Source: JASLDZ01 sp038226305
GTDB lineage: Bacteria; Pseudomonadota; Alphaproteobacteria; Caulobacterales; Caulobacteraceae
Assembly: GCA_038226305.1 (NCBI GenBank)
Contig: JBBRQN010000001.1
Span: 186,001 to 250,000 of the forward strand
Length of the DNA: 64,000 nt
Reading direction: 5' to 3'
A program made the position numbers and the translations under genes. Positions within the stretch are counted from its first letter, which is position 1; every line of letters begins with the position of its first letter. Below the pieces are notes generated by a model that was not told the origin of the DNA, ran no database searches, and saw only the letters and a program-made list of their open reading frames with translations. Positions 1-6,976 of this stretch are shown here, one piece after another.

Positions 1-456
1 CTTCAGCGGAGATTCGGCTACATCTTCAGGGGTGAAGGCGGATATCCTGCCATCGCCGCGCGTCGCCAAATGCTGCCGCCGGGCACGGCGTTTAGCGTCG
101 ATGGGCCTTCCGGCGCCATTCCGGTGGTCGGATATGATCAGGATCACGGCGGCGTGCGATCGCTGGGTTTCCGGCTGGGTGCCGTGGCCTATTCGGCTGA
201 CGTGGTCGGCCTGCCAGACGCCGCGTTCGAGGTTCTGGCGGGGGTGGACACCTTCATCGTGGACGCCTTGCGCGAGACGCCGCACCCCACCCATGCCCAC
301 GTGGCCCTGGCGCTGGAATGGATCGAGCGCCTGAAGCCCCGCCGCGCCATCCTCACGAACCTGCACATCGACCTGGACTACGCGGCTCTCTCGGCCCGCC
401 TGCCAGCCGGGGTGGAGGTCGGTTACGACGGAATGCGCTTCGAAATCGCGGTCTGA
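1..456 (+). CDS. MBL-fold metallo-hydrolase, 5'-truncated (PhnP-like)
   Basis: An open frame enters from the left edge and ends with TGA at 454-456, so only the last 151 residues are visible. The metallo-beta-lactamase fold is suggested by GYDQDHG, the YSADV strand, an aspartate in FIVDALRET and the downstream HPTHAH and ILTNLHIDLDY segments, which resemble metal-ligand regions of PhnP-type phosphodiesterases. The HxxxDH signature would lie outside the window. The substrate cannot be told from this fragment; a cyclic phosphodiester is likely for this subfamily. The next gene is on the opposite strand. Confidence 0.75.
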   Translation, partial: LQRRFGYIFRGEGGYPAIAARRQMLPPGTAFSVDGPSGAIPVVGYDQDHGGVRSLGFRLGAVAYSADVVGLPDAAFEVLAGVDTFIVDALRETPHPTHAHVALALEWIERLKPRRAILTNLHIDLDYAALSARLPAGVEVGYDGMRFEIAV

Positions 457-537
457 GTTCCTCCGTTCATTTCCGATAATCTCTCTTAGGCGCAAACATG
501 CACACGGGCGGAGCCGGCCCCTGCCTTCTCGCCCATG

Positions 538-1260
538 TCAGGCCATCTGGGCCAGACGGGCCTGCCACTCCCGAACATCGACGCCCCTGAACAGCAACCA
601 CAGGCAGAGCGAGGACTCGCCGACGAGCGGTGGCAGGAGGATCCACGGGCTGAGGAAGTCCGCCAGCGCCGGCGCGAAAAGCACCGAAAACGATGAGATC
701 AGATAGCAGGCCCCGGCAATCCCCATCAAAACGCCCACCGCCCTCGGCAGGTAACGCGACCGGATGATGAGCCCACCGCTCAACAGGCAGGCGCACCCAA
801 AGAATATCAGCGCGACGTTGAAGGCGATATCATGCACACCCAGTGCGATATGAGCCAGGGCGTAGAGCTGTGGAGCCGTGAACGCGCGCCCAAGGTGGTG
901 CCCAGCCAGGATCGGAAGCACAAGCATCTGGAAGACCTTGCTTACAGCCTCCACGGATAACGAAGCGATGTTGAAAAGCAGGAACAGCAACGCGAAGTTC
1001 TTGCTGACCGGCCTGTAGAGCAGATATTCGATCCACAATTGGACGACAGCGATCAGGGGCACGATGAGATTGCCCGCAAGGCTGATTTTCCAGAGCGTCG
1101 ATGCCGCCATGATGTTCTGCGCCGTGACGGCGGCATCGCTGGACACGAGCCTGCTCGCCACCACCCCTTCGGAGAACCCTCCGAACAGGATCACGAGCAG
1201 ATAGATTGCCCCTGCCGCGCGGGCGTAGCGGTTCGGATGCACTTCAATGGTCGAGGCCAA
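538..1260 (-). CDS. DUF4386 family integral membrane protein
   Basis: This 240-residue protein is almost entirely hydrophobic, with about six to seven predicted membrane spans (for example residues 15-35, 58-80, 88-115, 130-165, 172-195 and 205-228). The N-terminal NRYARAAGAIYLLVI and the central spans match the DUF4386 family, whose function is unknown. The frame opens with a TTG codon at 1260. It is divergent from mazG, with 120 bp between the two, and stands alone on this strand. Nothing in it suggests catalysis. Confidence 0.75.
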   Translation of the reverse strand: MASTIEVHPNRYARAAGAIYLLVILFGGFSEGVVASRLVSSDAAVTAQNIMAASTLWKISLAGNLIVPLIAVVQLWIEYLLYRPVSKNFALLFLLFNIASLSVEAVSKVFQMLVLPILAGHHLGRAFTAPQLYALAHIALGVHDIAFNVALIFFGCACLLSGGLIIRSRYLPRAVGVLMGIAGACYLISSFSVLFAPALADFLSPWILLPPLVGESSLCLWLLFRGVDVREWQARLAQMA

Positions 1261-1380
1261 ACGGGTTCCCCAAGGTGCAGTGCCGGAAGAAGCTTAGGCA
1301 TTGCCATTCGAGGCGGCAATCGCTCGGCACCCGGCCGCGTCGTCGCGGACGACTCCGCGCTGTTGCGCTAGGTTCGCCGG

Positions 1381-2181
1381 ATGCCACAGCCCTCCCCGAT
1401 CCAACAGCTGCTCGACGTGATGGCGCGGTTGCGGGATCCGGAGACAGGGTGTCCGTGGGATCTGGAGCAGACCTTCGCCACCGTCGCTCCCTACACGGTG
1501 GAAGAAGCCTACGAGGTGGTCGACGCGATCGAGCGTGGCGATCTTGCGGATCTGAAAGAGGAATTGGGCGACCTGCTCCTGCAGGTGGTGTTCCATTCGC
1601 GGATGGCGGAGGAGCAAGGCGTCTTCGCCTTTGATGACGTGGCGCAGGCGATCGCCGACAAGATGGTGCGGCGCCATCCGCATGTGTTCGGCGACGCGCG
1701 GTTTGCGGGGTCGGCCGACAAGATGCTCGACTGGGAGGCTCGCAAGGCCGCCGAGCGCGCGGCCAAGGGCGCGCACCTCGCAGGCGTGCTGGACGACGTG
1801 CCGGTGAGTCTGCCTGCCCTCATTCGGGCGGTGAAGCTGACGAAGCGGGCGGCGCGGGTGGGGTTCGACTGGCCGGATGCGAAGACTGTGCTCGCCAAGC
1901 TGCACGAGGAGACAGCCGAGCTGGAAGCCGAGATCGAGGCTGGCGACCTGGAGAAAGCCAAGGGCGAACTGGGCGACCTCCTGTTCGTCTGCGCCAACCT
2001 GGCCCGCAAGCTGGATGTGGATCCCGAGGCTGCCCTACGCCTGACAAACCAGAAGTTCATAAGCCGATTCAGATATATAGAGGCTCAGCTGGCGCGGCGC
2101 GGCTCCTCGCCCGAGGGATCGACCTTGGAGGAGATGGACAGGCTGTGGAACGAGGCCAAGGCCGTTGAACGTCAGGCCTAG
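1381..2181 (+). CDS. mazG: Nucleoside triphosphate pyrophosphohydrolase MazG
   Basis: MazG hydrolyses nucleoside triphosphates to monophosphate and pyrophosphate, a cytosolic house-cleaning role. The 266-residue length is close to the 263 of E. coli MazG. Two tandem MazG domains are visible: an N-terminal one with CPWDLEQ, EEAYEVVDAIE and EELGDLLLQVV, and a C-terminal one with HEETAELEAEIE and ELGDLLFVCANLARK. The metal-binding EExxE and ExxD patterns are intact in both. It converges on hflX with only 6 bp between stop codons. mazG is commonly found near hflX and hfq in alphaproteobacteria, here on the opposite strand. Confidence 0.95.
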   Translation: MPQPSPIQQLLDVMARLRDPETGCPWDLEQTFATVAPYTVEEAYEVVDAIERGDLADLKEELGDLLLQVVFHSRMAEEQGVFAFDDVAQAIADKMVRRHPHVFGDARFAGSADKMLDWEARKAAERAAKGAHLAGVLDDVPVSLPALIRAVKLTKRAARVGFDWPDAKTVLAKLHEETAELEAEIEAGDLEKAKGELGDLLFVCANLARKLDVDPEAALRLTNQKFISRFRYIEAQLARRGSSPEGSTLEEMDRLWNEAKAVERQA

Positions 2182-2187
2182 ACCGCC

Positions 2188-3564
2188 CTACTCCGCCGCC
2201 ATCACCGTTCGCACGACGCCGCGGACGTCGGCCTTGGGGTAGCGGGTGGCCAGCTGTCCAAGCGCCTGGTCGTCCAGCCGGACCTGCAGCACCTGGCCGC
2301 CGTCGTCGGCCACGTCCCGCGCCTCCACACGACCGTGGCGATAGAGCCAGGCCAGCACCTCGCCCTCCCCGGCCGACAGCCTGATCTCGACGGCGGGGTC
2401 GGTGTCGATCAGCTCGGCGATCCGCTTCAGCAGCGCTTCGCAGCCCTCCCCCGTGAGCGCCGAGACGAGGGACGGCGCAGGCTCGGAGCCGACACGGGTG
2501 AGATCGCTCAGCACGTCTTCCCGTGCCTCGGCGGTCAGCTTGTCGGCCTTGTTCCAGACTTCTATCCGGTGGGGGCCGCCCTCGGCTTCGGTGGGCAGGG
2601 AAAGCTGGCCCAGCACGTCACGAACGTCGGCGGCCTGGGCGTCGGTGTCGGGGCTGGCGATGTCGCGGATGTGCAGCACGAGATCGGCCTCCTCCACCTC
2701 TTCCAGTGTGGCGCGGAAGGCGGCGACCAGTTCGTGCGGCAGGTCGGAGATGAAGCCCACCGTGTCCGAGAGGATCGCGGGCCGCCCGTCGGGCAGCTTC
2801 ATGGCGCGGCGTGTAGGGTCGAGCGTGGCGAACAGCATGTCCTGCGCCAGCACCCCGCCGGCGGTGAGCTGGTTGAAGAGGGTCGACTTGCCGGCGTTGG
2901 TATAGCCCACCAGCGCCACGGTGGGGTAAGGCGCACGCTCGCGGGCCCGGCGGTGCAGGGTGCGGGTGCGCCGCACCTCCTCCAGGTCTTTCTTGAGCTT
3001 CAGCACACGGTCGGCGATCAGGCGTCGGTCGAGTTCCAGCTGGCGCTCGCCCGGGCCGCCGGTGCGGCCGAAGCCACCCGATTGGCGCTCCAGGTGGGTC
3101 CAGGTGCGCACGAGGCGAGACTTCTCATAGTCGAGCCGGGCTAGTTCCACCTGCAGCTTGCCCTCGGCCGTGCGGGCGCGGCGGGCGAAGATCTCCAGGA
3201 TCAGCCCGGTGCGATCGATCACCTTCAGGTCCAGCGCCTTTTCGAGGTTGCGCTGCTGCACGGGGCTCAGCGCATCGTCGATCACGACTACATCCGCCTC
3301 GACGGCCTGAGCCTCGATCTTGAGCATCTCGACCCGGCCCGAGCCCAGGAGCGTGGCAGGCGTCGCCTTGCGCAGGGGCACCGATTCCGCCCGCACGACC
3401 TCCAGATCGAGCGCCACTGCCAGGCCAACGGCCTCTTCCAGCCGCTCGGCCGGTGATCGCAGGGAGCGCGAGCCTGCCCGAACCGGGCGGATCACCACGG
3501 CGCGCTGGATCACCGGGCGATGATCAACGCCGCCGTTTCTGCCCTGGGCTGCGGGCTCGCTCAA
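2188..3564 (-). CDS. hflX: GTPase HflX
   Basis: HflX is a ribosome-associated GTPase linked to rescue of stalled ribosomes. The 458-residue protein has an N-terminal HflX domain with the glycine-rich LLGSGRVE segment, a central helical region and a GTPase domain with G1 GYTNAGKST, G3 DTVGF and G4 NKAD. The C-terminal extension is of the usual length. The start is TTG at 3564, overlapping the hfq stop as TTGA, so the two genes are translationally coupled. hfq-hflX adjacency is conserved across proteobacteria. Confidence 0.96.
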   Translation of the reverse strand: MSEPAAQGRNGGVDHRPVIQRAVVIRPVRAGSRSLRSPAERLEEAVGLAVALDLEVVRAESVPLRKATPATLLGSGRVEMLKIEAQAVEADVVVIDDALSPVQQRNLEKALDLKVIDRTGLILEIFARRARTAEGKLQVELARLDYEKSRLVRTWTHLERQSGGFGRTGGPGERQLELDRRLIADRVLKLKKDLEEVRRTRTLHRRARERAPYPTVALVGYTNAGKSTLFNQLTAGGVLAQDMLFATLDPTRRAMKLPDGRPAILSDTVGFISDLPHELVAAFRATLEEVEEADLVLHIRDIASPDTDAQAADVRDVLGQLSLPTEAEGGPHRIEVWNKADKLTAEAREDVLSDLTRVGSEPAPSLVSALTGEGCEALLKRIAELIDTDPAVEIRLSAGEGEVLAWLYRHGRVEARDVADDGGQVLQVRLDDQALGQLATRYPKADVRGVVRTVMAAE

Positions 3565-3812
3565 ACCTCGGCGTCCTCCGCCGAGGGCTCATAGAGCTGC
3601 ACCGGCTGCGAGGGCATGATGGTGGAGATGGCGTGTTTGTAGACGAGCTGGCTCTGCCCGTCGCGACGCAAGAGCACGCAGAAATTGTCGAACCACGTCA
3701 CCACCCCCTGCAGCTTCACCCCGTTAACGAGAAAGATGGTGAGGGGGGTCTTGGTCTTGCGCACGCTGTTCAGGAACGTGTCCTGCAGGTTCTGCTTCTT
3801 CTCGGCAGTCAT
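3561..3812 (-). CDS. hfq: RNA chaperone Hfq
   Basis: Hfq forms a hexamer that pairs small RNAs with mRNAs. The 83-residue protein has the Sm1 segment (TPLTIFLVNGVKLQGVV) and the Sm2 segment with the diagnostic YKHAISTI. The C-terminal tail is short and acidic, as in other alphaproteobacteria. An upstream in-frame ATG at 3860 would add 16 residues that the family lacks, so I chose the ATG at 3812. hflX follows with a TTGA overlap. Confidence 0.97.
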   Translation of the reverse strand: MTAEKKQNLQDTFLNSVRKTKTPLTIFLVNGVKLQGVVTWFDNFCVLLRRDGQSQLVYKHAISTIMPSQPVQLYEPSAEDAEV

Positions 3813-3897
3813 CGTTCCAGTCCTTAGGTTCGTCCCGCTTTGCGGGATCGGTTTGGGCACCCAGCGCCGTCACACAAAGTTGGAGAGGTTCGGCGGA

Positions 3898-4761
3898 TCA
3901 AACCGCCGTCGCCCTCGCCCGCTCAAGATAGAGCGCCCGCAGCCGCTTCGCCACCGGGCCGACCCTTCCATCGCCCACTCCATCGCCATCCACCCGGATG
4001 ACGGGCGAAACGAAGGCGGAGGCGGCGGTGATGAAAGCTTCCCGCGCGCCCTTGGCCTCGGCGGGCGTGAAGGGCCGCTCCTCGATCCGCAGCTGCAGCT
4101 CGGCGGCCAGTTGCAGAACCGAGGCTCGGGTGATTCCTCGCAGGATGTTGGCCCCGGTGTCGCGGGTGACCAGCGCACCGTCAGCCGTGACGATCCAGGC
4201 GTTGGTGGAGGCCCCCTCGGTGACGAACCCATCCCCGTCCACGAACCAGGCTTCCGCGGCGCCTTCCTCCTTGGCGGCCTGTTTGGCGAGGGCGTTGGGC
4301 AGGAGCCCTGTGGTCTTGATATCGCAGCGGGCCCAGCGGCTTTCCGGCCGGGTGATCACCGAAACGCCGGCCAGCGCCTTCGCCTCGATCGCTGTGCTGT
4401 TCAGGCTGCGCGCCGTGATCACCACGGTTGGGCGAACGGGCGTCGTGGGAAAGGCGTGGTCGCGCCGGGCCACCCCCCGGCTGATCTGCAGGTAGACGAT
4501 GCCTTCGCGCACGCGGTTGCGGCGCACCACCTCCCGCAGCACCACCACCAGAGCCGCCCGGGGCATGGGAACGGCTATGCGCAGTTCGCGCAGGCTGCGC
4601 TCCAGCCGGTCGAGGTGGCCCTCGCACTCCGCCAGCCGCCCGCCCAGCACCGCCCACACCTCGTAGACGGCATCGGCGAACTGGAAGCCGCGATCCTCCA
4701 CGTTCACACTGGCCTGCGCAGGCGGGCCATAGCGACCGTTCACGTAGGCGACGCGGCTCAT
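3898..4761 (-). CDS. dat: D-amino-acid aminotransferase (PLP fold type IV)
   Basis: This class IV aminotransferase would interconvert D-alanine and D-glutamate, supplying D-amino acids for peptidoglycan. The 287-residue length matches bacterial D-amino-acid transaminases. Visible markers are the N-terminal YVNGRY, the CDIKTTGLLPN segment with the probable PLP lysine, and VTEGASTNAWIV with the phosphate-cup glycine-serine/threonine pattern. I used the ATG at 4761; an upstream ATG at 4854 adds residues absent from homologues and runs into a palindromic spacer. A branched-chain aminotransferase or aminodeoxychorismate lyase is less likely. Confidence 0.85.
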   Translation of the reverse strand: MSRVAYVNGRYGPPAQASVNVEDRGFQFADAVYEVWAVLGGRLAECEGHLDRLERSLRELRIAVPMPRAALVVVLREVVRRNRVREGIVYLQISRGVARRDHAFPTTPVRPTVVITARSLNSTAIEAKALAGVSVITRPESRWARCDIKTTGLLPNALAKQAAKEEGAAEAWFVDGDGFVTEGASTNAWIVTADGALVTRDTGANILRGITRASVLQLAAELQLRIEERPFTPAEAKGAREAFITAASAFVSPVIRVDGDGVGDGRVGPVAKRLRALYLERARATAV

Positions 4762-4826
4762 GCGCAGGCCCCGCCGCGGCGTTCGTGTCCGATTTCGAAG
4801 AATGCCGGACATCCGGACATCCCGCC

Positions 4827-4918
4827 CTCCTCCCCGCCAGGGGCGAGCCCACATGCGGACGAGGAAGGGGGTCGGTCGGAGGTCATCTGCAGAGACTAAC
4901 CCCGCCTGAGGGGAGGAG
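4827..4918. repeat. Spacer element with 9-bp terminal inverted repeats
   Basis: CTCCTCCCC at 4827-4835 is matched by its exact complement GGGGAGGAG at 4910-4918. The segment lies in the 272-bp gap between the acetyltransferase stop (5034) and the dat start (4761). Its GC-rich C-run/G-run arms resemble the repeat inside pdhC (31361-31468). It may be a degenerate copy of a dispersed intergenic repeat, but this is inference. Confidence 0.45.
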
Positions 4919-4950
4919 AACAGATTCTCCGCCCGCCAAGCGAATTCCTT

Positions 4951-4974
4951 GGGGCCACAACAGGTTCTGGCCCC
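4951..4974. other. GC-rich hairpin downstream of the acetyltransferase
   Basis: GGGGCCA (4951-4957) and TGGCCCC (4968-4974) form a perfect 7-bp stem around a 10-nt loop. It lies about 60 bp past the stop of the minus-strand acetyltransferase gene. No T-tract follows on either strand, so it is not a classic intrinsic terminator; it may act with Rho or protect an mRNA end. Confidence 0.4.
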
Positions 4975-5033
4975 GCCCCGTTTGCGCCCGTCAGGTTAAG
5001 GTCGCCCGCATATCCTTGATCAGGCCGATCTGG

Positions 5034-5576
5034 TCATGACCGCCCCGCCAGGGCGTTGAGCGGTTCGCCAGACAGCCGGTAGCCGATCCAGTCGTCCAAC
5101 GGGCGGGCGCCCAGCGAGTCGTAGAAGGCGATGGACGGGGCGTTCCAATCGAGCACCGACCACTGCAGGCGGGCGAGGCCCCCCTCCACGCAGCGTCGCG
5201 CGAGGGTGGCCAGAAGCGCCCTTCCGATGCCCCTGCCCCGGGCCGCCTCGGTGACGAACAGATCCTCGAGGTAGATGCCGTGGCCACCGACGAAGGTGGA
5301 GAAGGTGTAGAACCACAGTGCGAAGCCTGCGGGCTCGCCGTCCACCTCGGCGATGTCGCAGAACACCCGGGGCGTTTGCCCAAACAACGCGACATGCAGG
5401 TCGTCGGCGTTGGTGGTGACCTCGTGCGCCAGCCGCTCGTATTCGGCGAGACGCGCCACGAAGTCGAACACCAGGGGCGCATCTCCGGCGACGGCATTGC
5501 GGATCAGGATCGACATAGGTTGAGGCTGTGACTCAGGCTGGGGCGCAGGCTGGGGCGCAGGCGCAGGCGCGCTCAC
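5034..5576 (-). CDS. GNAT N-acetyltransferase, spermidine/spermine acetyltransferase-like
   Basis: The fold is GNAT: IRNAVAGDAP at the N-terminus, ALWFYTFSTF and GIYLEDLFV in the central strands, the acetyl-CoA loop RGRGIGRALL, and DWNAPSIAFYDSLGA near the end. The order and wording of these segments match SSAT-type polyamine acetyltransferases, so a polyamine or related amine substrate is plausible but not proven. The GTG at 5576 overlaps the ntrX stop as GTGA; this start gives a 20-residue Pro/Gln/Ala tail encoded by a tandem repeat. An internal ATG at 5516 would begin right at the conserved fold and is the alternative. Confidence 0.85.
   Translation of the reverse strand: MSAPAPAPQPAPQPESQPQPMSILIRNAVAGDAPLVFDFVARLAEYERLAHEVTTNADDLHVALFGQTPRVFCDIAEVDGEPAGFALWFYTFSTFVGGHGIYLEDLFVTEAARGRGIGRALLATLARRCVEGGLARLQWSVLDWNAPSIAFYDSLGARPLDDWIGYRLSGEPLNALAGRS
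5534..5569. repeat. Short tandem repeat at the ntrX/GNAT junction
   Basis: CAGGCTGGGGCG occurs twice in tandem (5534-5545 and 5546-5557), followed by two copies of CAGGCG (5558-5569). On the minus strand it encodes the alternating Pro/Ala/Gln tail of the acetyltransferase if the GTG start is used. Both unit lengths are multiples of three. Confidence 0.7.
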
Positions 5577-6967
5577 TCCTCCTCGTCCTCGGCGCCGCCG
5601 CGCAGGGGCGAGACCCCCAGCGATTTCAGCTTTCGATGGAGCGCCGAGCGTTCCATGCCGATGAAGGCCGCCGTGCGGCTGATATTGCCGTTGAAGCGCA
5701 GGATCTGGGCGCCGAGATACTCCCGCTCGAACACCTCCCGGGCATCGCGCAGCGGCAGGGCGATGATGCGCTCGGGCCCCACGGCCCCTGCCGAACCCGT
5801 GGCCGCGACTTCCGCCGGCAGCATTTCGGCAGAGATGGTTTCGGACGGGTCGCCGGTGGCCAGGATCATCAGCCGCTCCACGTTGTTGCGCAGCTGCCGC
5901 ACGTTTCCGGGCCAGTTATGAACCTGCAGGGTGGCGATGGCATCCTCCCCCAGGATGCGGCGCGGCAGGCCGGTGGCCTCCGAGATGCGGTCGATGAAGT
6001 GACCGACAAGCTCGGAGATATCCTCCCGCCGCTCCGCCAGGCCCGGCACGCGCACGGGCACCACGTTCAGGCGGTGGAATAGGTCTTCCCGGAACCGACC
6101 GGCCGAGATCTCCTCGCGCAGATCCTTGGAAGTGGACGACACCACCCGCACATCGACCTGCACATCCTGGTCGCCACCCACCCGGCGGAACCGCTGCTCG
6201 ACCAGCACGCGCAGGATGCGGCCCTGGCTCTCGCGCGGCATGTCGGCCACCTCGTCGATGAACAGGGTGCCCCCGTGGGCGCGCTCGAAAACGCCGATCT
6301 TGTGGGGCGCGCCCCCTGCCCCCTCCTCGCCGAAGAGCTCGGAATCCAGCCGCTCGGGGGTGACGCCGGCGGCGGAGATCGCCACGAAGTCGTTGCGCGC
6401 GCGCAGGCTCGACTGGTGGATCATCCGCGCCACGAGCTCCTTGCCGGAACCCGGCGGGCCCGCGATGAGGATGCGGCTGTTGGCCGGCGCGACCCGGCCG
6501 ATGAGCGAGCGCAGCTGGTGGGCGGCGGCGGAGCGGCCGACGATGCCGTCCGGCGCCATCGACTGCTGGCGCAGGCGCTTGTTCTCCCGCTTCAGCGCCG
6601 CGCTCTCCAGCGCCCGCTCCACCACGAGCAGAAGGCGGTCTGACTTGAAGGGCTTTTCGAGGAAGTCGTAGGCGCCGCGCTTGATGGAGCTGACGGCGGT
6701 TTCGATGTTGCCGTGGCCGGAGATCATGACCACCGGCAGCTCCGGGTCGAGCGCCTTGACCGCGTCCAGCACCTCAAGCCCGTCAAGGCTTGAACCCTGC
6801 ATCCAGATGTCCTGGATCAGGAGCGACGGCCGCCGCGCCCGGATGCCCGCCAGGGCGGAGTCCGAGTCGGCCGCGGTGCGCACGGCGTAGCCCTCGTCCT
6901 CGAGGATGCCGGCCACGAGATCCCGGATGTCGGCTTCGTCGTCGACGACGAGGATGTCTGCAGCCAT
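5573..6967 (-). CDS. ntrX: NtrX response regulator
   Basis: NtrX is the partner of the membrane kinase NtrY in nitrogen and redox control. The 464-residue protein has a receiver (acceptor Asp53 in IQDIWMQ), an AAA+ domain (Walker A GPPGSGKE at 170-177, Walker B LFIDEV at 235-240) and a C-terminal Fis-type helix-turn-helix (SRTAAFIGMERSALHRKL). Where the sigma-54-contacting GAFTGA loop should be, the sequence reads GAGGAPHKIGVFERA. This is usual for alphaproteobacterial NtrX. The gene starts 9 bp after ntrY and overlaps the acetyltransferase start as GTGA. Confidence 0.95.
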   Translation of the reverse strand: MAADILVVDDEADIRDLVAGILEDEGYAVRTAADSDSALAGIRARRPSLLIQDIWMQGSSLDGLEVLDAVKALDPELPVVMISGHGNIETAVSSIKRGAYDFLEKPFKSDRLLLVVERALESAALKRENKRLRQQSMAPDGIVGRSAAAHQLRSLIGRVAPANSRILIAGPPGSGKELVARMIHQSSLRARNDFVAISAAGVTPERLDSELFGEEGAGGAPHKIGVFERAHGGTLFIDEVADMPRESQGRILRVLVEQRFRRVGGDQDVQVDVRVVSSTSKDLREEISAGRFREDLFHRLNVVPVRVPGLAERREDISELVGHFIDRISEATGLPRRILGEDAIATLQVHNWPGNVRQLRNNVERLMILATGDPSETISAEMLPAEVAATGSAGAVGPERIIALPLRDAREVFEREYLGAQILRFNGNISRTAAFIGMERSALHRKLKSLGVSPLRGGAEDEEE

Positions 6968-6976
6968 GGTCCGCTC

